The notes beneath the pieces were generated by a model that ran no database searches, had not been told where the DNA came from, and saw only the letters and a list, made by a program, of their open reading frames with translations. Positions 58,904-64,000 of a stretch of 64,000 nt of DNA are shown here, piece by piece (position 1 is the first letter of the stretch; each line of letters begins with the position of its first letter). The DNA comes from Wenjunlia tyrosinilytica. Lineage in GTDB: Bacteria; Actinomycetota; Actinomycetes; Streptomycetales; Streptomycetaceae. The translations under genes were made by a program, and so were the position numbers. The stretch is from NCBI RefSeq assembly GCF_014646055.1, contig NZ_BMMS01000026.1:1-64000 (forward strand). The letters run 5' to 3'.

Positions 58904-61843
58904 ATGTTCGCCGTGCCGAAGCGGGAGGCGCACGGCCTCTTGGCGGGGAGGGACACGGAGACGGCCCGGCTCGCCCGGCTCGTGGAGTCCCTCGGGCGCG
59001 GTCGGGGGGCTGTGCTGGAGATCGCCGGGGACCCGGGTGCCGGCAAGTCACGGCTGCTGTCCCTTCTGGCGCAGCTGGCCGAGCGGCGTGGTGCCCAGGT
59101 GGTCAGAGCGTGCGGCACACGCTGGGGCGTCGCCCCGTACCAGGCCCTGCGGCAGGCCTGGGGCGACCGGCCCGACATCTGCCCCCTTCCGGCCGACCCC
59201 GCCGACGACGACTCGCTCGAGCGCACGGTCCGCTCCCTGCTCGCGCAATGGGCGTCGCGGGACGGCGGAGGTGTGCTGCTCCTGGACGACTTCCATCTGT
59301 TCGACCGGGAGTCGGCGGCCCTCGCCGCCCAGCTCATCCGCACCCCCTTGGCGGGTCCCCTCGTCCTCGCCGTGGCACACCGCCCCCGGCAGACTCCCGC
59401 ACCCTTGCGGGACGCGCTGGAGTGCGGCGCCAGGACCGGTTCCGTCATCCGTTTCGACCTCGAGCCGCTGGACCGCCGCGCCGTGGCCGCGCTGCTCGAC
59501 GGCTGGCGCACGGATGCGGGCGTGCCCGCGTCGCCGGGCGCTTTCGCCGGTGGTGCCACGGCTTCGCGTACCGGCGCGGCGTGGCACCACGATCCCGCCC
59601 GGTACGCCGAGTCGCTGCACGACGCCTGCGCGGGCAACCCGCGGGATCTGCGGATCCTCGTGGCCGCGGGGTGGCGGCCGGACGGGTGGCCGCAGGTCCC
59701 CGGGGCCGACCGGGACGGACTGCTCGGCGAGGCGGCGGCGCTGACCGCGGAGCTGGACGCGCTCTTCCCGGACGCGGCGGCGGCTGCCGCGGCGGCGGCG
59801 GTTCTGGGGGACCGCTTCCGGCCCGAGGACGTCGCCAAGGTCTCCGGACTCGGGCCGAGGCGCACTTTGGACGCACTCGCCGAACTCGGCCGCGCCGACC
59901 TCGTACGACCGCTCGCCCACGGCGGGCAGTTCACATTCCGCTGCCGTGTGCTGCGGCATGTCGTCCATGAGCACGCGGAGCCGTCCTTCAGACTGGCCGC
60001 CCACCGCCGGGCGATGGAACTGCTGGCCGGGCGCGGTGCGTCCGCCGCCGCGCGGGCCCGGCACGCCGAGCACGTCCTGGGCATGGATGCCGCCTCGGCC
60101 CTCCAGGTGCTGGCCGAGGGCGCCATGGAGGTCATCGCCGAGGAACCCGGAACCGCGGCCCGTTGGCTGAACCTGGCGCTGCAGTGCCTGCCGGGGGCGG
60201 AGGGAGCGGAGGGAGCGGATACGGGGCGGCCGACCCGCGCCGCCTTGAGCATCGCCTGCTGCCGCGCCCTGACGGCCGCCGGGCGGCTCGAGGAGGCCCG
60301 CCGTCTCGCCCATGAACTGCTGGGCGCCGCCTCGGACTTGCCGCTGAACCTGCGGATGGGGGCGTACGCGGCCTGCGCCGATGTCGAGCGGCTGCTGGGC
60401 CGCTACGACGAGGCGCAAGCGGTGGCGCTCGCGGCTCTCGACCAGATGCCCAGGCCACTGCCCGCGCACGCGGCCGAACCGGCCTTCCGCTACGGGCTGG
60501 TGCACTTGCTGAGCGGCACCTACCAGCAGGCAAGGGCGCTGGTGCGCGAGGCGGCCTCGGCGTCGGCCGACGAGGCCGCCCACAGGCAGATCCGCGTCCT
60601 CGCGGCCTGCGGCGAGGCGGACCTCGGATTCGCGGACACGGCGGCCTGCGAACTCACCGAGTGCTCCCGTCTGATCGACGCCCTGCCGGACGCCGTGCTC
60701 GCGGGCTCCCCGGAACTGCTCGCGATGATCGGTCGCTCCGAGCTCTACATGGAGCGCTTCCCCGACGCGTGGCGCCACCTCAACCGGGGACTGGCGGTCA
60801 ATGCCGAGCGCGCCGGGCAGGTCGTCGCCGCGCACCATCAGATGTTGCTCTCCGCCCTCGACCAGTGGACCGGACGGCTCGATCGGGCGGAGCACTGGGC
60901 ACGGGAGTCGGAGCGGTATGCCCGCAGGGCCGGCCGGGACGACATGGCTGGGCACGCCATGACGATGCGCGCGGGCGCCCTGATGTGGGCCCGGGGGCGA
61001 CGCGATGCCGCCGAGATCGTCGCGCTCGCCGAGCACGGCGCCGCCCGTGGCACCGGGCCCTGCCCGGACCGCCGCACCGGCCTGGCGACCGGCATGCTCG
61101 CCCAGATACGGCTCATGAACGGGGATGCTCCCGGCTGCACTCGGGCCCTGCTCCAGGGCGGGGGCGGCGAAGGACTGCCGCTGTTCGAACCGCCGCTGCG
61201 GCCCTGGCTGCTGGCCATGCTGGCGGTTGCGGCGCTGGACTGCGGAGATGTCGGCGCCGCTCACCGCTGGGCCATGGACGCGGACCTGGCGGCGGAGCAA
61301 CTCGGCCTGCCCGTCCAGCAGGCCTACGCCCACAGGGCACGGGCCTCGCTCCACGCGGCGGACGGCGAACACGACGCCGCGGCCAAGCTGTTCGCGGAGT
61401 CGGCGGAAGTCCTCCGGCACGCCGGGATGCCGGTGCAGCACGCCTGGACCCTGGTGACCGGGGCCCGTTCGGCCAGTGAGGCGCTCGGCCCGTCGACCGC
61501 GTTGGACTGGCTGAACTCGGCGGTCGCGCTGTCCCGCGGCTGCGGGGCGTTGCGGGTGCGCGACGACGCGGCGCGGATCCAGAAGGACTTGGCCGCCAGG
61601 GGAGCGGTCCGGGCTGCGGGGGCGGCCGCGGGGCAGGAGGTGATGGTCCTGCTCACCGAACGGGAGCGCGAGATCGCCAAACTCGCGGCCGCGGGCAAGC
61701 GTTCACGGGAGATCGCCGTCCAGCTCTTCCTGAGCCCCAGGACGGTGGAGGCCCACCTGTCGCGGATCTACCGCAAACTCGACATCTCCTCCCGCGCCGC
61801 GCTGGCCAGCTGCTTCCTGCGCGCCGCCCCGAACGATCTGTGA
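58904..61843 (+). CDS. LAL-family (large LuxR-type) ATP-binding regulator
   Basis: 979 residues from ATG 58904, chosen for its GGGGGGAG site; in-frame starts exist at 58796 and 58883. Walker A GDPGAGKS at 42-49 and a Walker B-like VLLLDDFHLF make an STAND-type NTPase. A long helical TPR-like middle follows, and the C-terminal LuxR HTH (LTEREREIAKLAAAG, FLSPRTVEAHLSRIYRKLD) closes it. LAL proteins usually activate secondary-metabolite operons. A short GAEGAEGADTG repeat interrupts the middle. It is the largest regulator in the window; its target could be this cluster or the neighbourhood to the right. Confidence 0.92.
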   Translation: MFAVPKREAHGLLAGRDTETARLARLVESLGRGRGAVLEIAGDPGAGKSRLLSLLAQLAERRGAQVVRACGTRWGVAPYQALRQAWGDRPDICPLPADPADDDSLERTVRSLLAQWASRDGGGVLLLDDFHLFDRESAALAAQLIRTPLAGPLVLAVAHRPRQTPAPLRDALECGARTGSVIRFDLEPLDRRAVAALLDGWRTDAGVPASPGAFAGGATASRTGAAWHHDPARYAESLHDACAGNPRDLRILVAAGWRPDGWPQVPGADRDGLLGEAAALTAELDALFPDAAAAAAAAAVLGDRFRPEDVAKVSGLGPRRTLDALAELGRADLVRPLAHGGQFTFRCRVLRHVVHEHAEPSFRLAAHRRAMELLAGRGASAAARARHAEHVLGMDAASALQVLAEGAMEVIAEEPGTAARWLNLALQCLPGAEGAEGADTGRPTRAALSIACCRALTAAGRLEEARRLAHELLGAASDLPLNLRMGAYAACADVERLLGRYDEAQAVALAALDQMPRPLPAHAAEPAFRYGLVHLLSGTYQQARALVREAASASADEAAHRQIRVLAACGEADLGFADTAACELTECSRLIDALPDAVLAGSPELLAMIGRSELYMERFPDAWRHLNRGLAVNAERAGQVVAAHHQMLLSALDQWTGRLDRAEHWARESERYARRAGRDDMAGHAMTMRAGALMWARGRRDAAEIVALAEHGAARGTGPCPDRRTGLATGMLAQIRLMNGDAPGCTRALLQGGGGEGLPLFEPPLRPWLLAMLAVAALDCGDVGAAHRWAMDADLAAEQLGLPVQQAYAHRARASLHAADGEHDAAAKLFAESAEVLRHAGMPVQHAWTLVTGARSASEALGPSTALDWLNSAVALSRGCGALRVRDDAARIQKDLAARGAVRAAGAAAGQEVMVLLTEREREIAKLAAAGKRSREIAVQLFLSPRTVEAHLSRIYRKLDISSRAALASCFLRAAPNDL

Positions 61844-62076
61844 GAGCCGGGCGAGCGGTGCGCCGCGCCGACGCGGACGGCGTCGCGGAGATCGTGGAGC
61901 GCGGTGACCAGGGGAATTGCACGCGCGCACGAACGCGGCAGCCGCTGAGGGGATTGTGGTGGCTCCGGCGAGGATGCCGATGATCCCGCCGATGGTCGCC
62001 AGAGCTGCGAGCATGCCGCCGAACCGCGCGGAGACGGCCAAGAGGAACCGACCGCTGCGGGGGACCGCCGCGGCGA

Positions 62077-62484
62077 TCAGCGGATGCGGGCTTCTGCGCA
62101 GCGTACGCACGTGCGGGCGGCGGGGCGGACCTCCAGGCGTTCCGTCGGGATCGGTTCGCCGCACACCTCGCACCGTCCGTACTCGCCGTTCTCCAGCCGC
62201 TCCAGTGCCTGATCCAGATCGGCGAGGTGCTCGCGCGCCCGCGCCAGCAGGGAGGCGACATGGGCCCGCTCGAAGGCGGTGCTCGATCCCTCCGGATCGT
62301 GCTCGTCGTCGATCGCCACCAGGGCATTCGCCTCGACGATCGCCGTGAAGTCGCGACTCAGCGCGCCGATCTGCGCACTCGTGCTCGCGCGCTCGGCCTC
62401 CAGCCGCTCGCGGACGGCGCAGAAGTCCGCATCACGCGACGCATCGCTCATGACGTCGACAACACCGGCATCCACGGTCGGCAT
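62077..62484 (-). CDS. DksA/TraR-type zinc-finger protein
   Basis: About 135 residues. A coiled-coil helix pair (ERLEAERASTSAQIGALSRD, ARAREHLADLDQALERLENG) leads to the zinc finger CEVCGEPIPTERLEVRPAAR followed by TCVRC (Cys4, CxxC-x17-CxxC), the standard DksA/TraR pattern. Members bind RNA polymerase through its secondary channel. Start choice is uncertain: ATG 62484 and ATG 62451 both lack a good ribosome site. Confidence 0.85.
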   Translation of the reverse strand: MPTVDAGVVDVMSDASRDADFCAVRERLEAERASTSAQIGALSRDFTAIVEANALVAIDDEHDPEGSSTAFERAHVASLLARAREHLADLDQALERLENGEYGRCEVCGEPIPTERLEVRPAARTCVRCAEARIR

Positions 62485-62783
62485 TCCAGGATTCCCGGCA
62501 TCGCGCACCCGCGGCCGCCGCGGCGGTCACCCGTCCAGCCCCGGGGACCGGTCGGCACTGGCCGCGTCGGCAGCCGGTGCGGCGATCAGCGGCGCGACGC
62601 GCGCCGTGGTGGTGTGGCTGATCGACCAGTTGTCCGAGTGACCCCGGCGGTGGCAGCGGACGGCGGTTGCCCAGCCGCACGCGCGGGCTGGAGCGGACCG
62701 GTCGGCGCAATGCCGATCGGTCCGCCGTTCTGAGCCGCTGAACCGCGCTCGTCAGGGCGCCGCGGTGGCGCCCGCCGCTGCCG

Positions 62784-63422
62784 TCAGCAGGAGGGGCACG
62801 GTGGGCACGGCTGGACCAGGACATCGTCGATCACGGGTCCCCGAGCGCTGTTCGCGGTGGTGCTGGCGAACGTCAGGGTCGTGGTGGGGTTCCTGGCGAC
62901 GAACGTCAGCTGCCGTGTCACGTATCCCATGTTCGTCGACGACTTGCCGGTGATGTCGAAGGAGAAGTCCTGGAAGTCCTGTCCGTCGACGAGCACCTTG
63001 CCGGTCTTGACCACCGGAGGCGTGCCCGGGTTGCCGGCCAGCGAGTACGTGACCGTGTACTTGGTGCCCGGGGTCGTGGTGAAGGTCTGTGCGACCGCCC
63101 CGGGGCTCGTGCCGTTGAGGTCGACGGACTGGTCGCCCTCCGCCGCCTGCCAGTACCCGGCGCCGATCAGGTCGACCGAGCCGGTGGTGACCCGCCATGG
63201 GCCGATGGACTGCGCCGCCGCGTACGTCTGGAAGCTGCCCGCCGGCGCTAAGGGGGTTTCGAAGCTGCCGTCGTCGAAGCGACTGGCAGCGGCGGCCGCC
63301 ACCGAGAGGCGGTTCGCCTTGCCATTGCTGTGAGCCGTGGCGGCCACCGCGGTTCCGGTGCCGGCGTACAAGGCGGCCGCGGTGACAGCGGCGGCAGCGG
63401 CGATGGTGCGCGAAGCGAGCAT
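62784..63422 (-). CDS. Secreted DUF642/choice-of-anchor-C-like protein
   Basis: 212 residues from ATG 63422, which has AGGAGG five bases upstream. A cleavable signal peptide is clear (ASRTIAAAAAVTAAALYAG, then AVAATAH). The mature part is one beta-sandwich: FDDGSFETPLAP, WRVTTGSVDLIGAGYWQAAEG, VDLNGTSPGAVAQTF, TYSLAGNP, FDITGKSS and TLTFASTT. This order matches the DUF642/galactose-binding-like family, often extracellular and carbohydrate-associated. The tail CPPCPSC has three Cys residues and may form disulphides. Stands alone; function unknown. Confidence 0.8.
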   Translation of the reverse strand: MLASRTIAAAAAVTAAALYAGTGTAVAATAHSNGKANRLSVAAAAASRFDDGSFETPLAPAGSFQTYAAAQSIGPWRVTTGSVDLIGAGYWQAAEGDQSVDLNGTSPGAVAQTFTTTPGTKYTVTYSLAGNPGTPPVVKTGKVLVDGQDFQDFSFDITGKSSTNMGYVTRQLTFVARNPTTTLTFASTTANSARGPVIDDVLVQPCPPCPSC

Positions 63423-64000
63423 GGAAGCCTCCTGGAGAAGAAATGCGCGAGAGGCGCAATCAGCTGTGACGCATTGAATTTCCCGCTTTCCGGCGCGGAC
63501 GCCAAGACCGGGGCGAGGGCGCACAGTGGCGCGGCCTCATATTCTTCTGTTCCGCACGCCGCTTGTCGGCCGGTCTGCTTCCGCATTACCCATTCGAGTG
63601 ATCGGCGGCTATTGGCCGACGCCTTTGCTCGCGGCGGCGCCAGTATTGCGTCGCAGTGGTCCAGAGCCCCGCCGCCTCGATCGGCGGAAGAAAATCGGTT
63701 CGTTCCCGACGAACATCCGACCCTGCTGGCGCCCGGAGCTCAGCCGACTGCCGCCGGGTGCGTCCGAATACGCTTGCACCGCGTTCAGGGGTTGCTCCAT
63801 GGCCTGACTCCAGGCCGTTTCGTCCGGGAATCGCGCCGCCCTGTTGTGATTTCCTCCCGAAAGGCCTGGGCCGTGCGCACCGACCCGCACCGTCGTCCCA
63901 CCGACGTCGCCCACGCGGTGCCGCCCCGGTGGAAAGCGACAACGGGCCCGCCCGCACCGCGGGCGGGATCCCTACCCTCGGCCCACCGCCGCCAGGCGCT
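63423..64000. other. Right end of window, no supported gene
   Basis: 578 bp. The part next to the secreted-protein gene is somewhat less GC-rich (63430-63720) and probably holds its promoter. A GC-rich hairpin (CCCGCC/GGCGGG, about 63947-63967) may be a terminator of a gene outside the window. Confidence 0.4.

Overview
The window is high-GC actinomycete DNA and looks like a Streptomyces chromosome. Codons end strongly in G or C, GTG starts are common, GGAGG-type ribosome sites precede most genes, and it carries mycelial-actinomycete families (CatR-type Fur repressor, KatG, SpoIIE-type phosphatase, LAL regulator). All family calls are made by reading; no search was run.

Left flank (1-21.5 kb). 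At the edge are two methyltransferase genes in tandem and a small ABM-type monooxygenase, probably the end of an aromatic polyketide locus lying mostly outside. Next come a tandem universal stress protein, a phosphofructokinase with the Asp104/Lys124 signature of PPi-dependent enzymes, and an MFS/GH88-like pair. An acyl-CoA dehydrogenase is divergent from a CoA-transferase/acyl-CoA ligase pair. Then follow a metal ABC importer, a CatR-type repressor with a candidate operator, a decayed second Fur gene (furS/furA type) in front of an intact katG, a membrane SpoIIE-type phosphatase and an MptB-like mannosyltransferase.

Central biosynthetic cluster (about 21.9-55.4 kb). Two NRPS proteins (3865 and 2459 residues) hold six modules in the order A-T/C-A-T/C-A-T/C-A-T and C-A-T/C-A-T-TE, so a hexapeptide is expected. 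They are followed directly by a VioC-like arginine hydroxylase and a VioD-like capreomycidine synthase. A second operon holds MbtH, DpgA, DpgB, DpgC and a Dpg aminotransferase, which supply 3,5-dihydroxyphenylglycine. A divergent operon encodes a second 2OG-Fe oxygenase, an AlaX-type tRNA-editing protein and an MFS exporter, and a separate unit encodes a methyltransferase. Binding-pocket residues read by hand suggest Ser at module 1, a cationic residue (capreomycidine) at module 3 and aromatic or arylglycine residues at modules 2, 4, 5 and 6. The product is therefore predicted to be a capreomycidine- and Dpg-containing hexapeptide that I cannot assign to a known compound with certainty.

Regulation. 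Four promoters of the cluster share one 63-bp layout: TGTCAT-type hexamers repeated every 22 bp, with a TAnnnT -10 element exactly 7 nt after the third position. This is the geometry of SARP-activated promoters. No SARP is encoded in the window; the regulators seen are an Xre-TPR protein, an Lrp/AsnC protein and a LAL (LuxR) protein.

Right flank (55.5-64 kb). Here are a leucine-rich-repeat protein with a beta-helix-like front, about 1.2 kb with no convincing gene, the Lrp and LAL regulators, a DksA/TraR zinc-finger protein and a secreted DUF642-like protein. No rRNA, tRNA, CRISPR array or insertion sequence was recognised.
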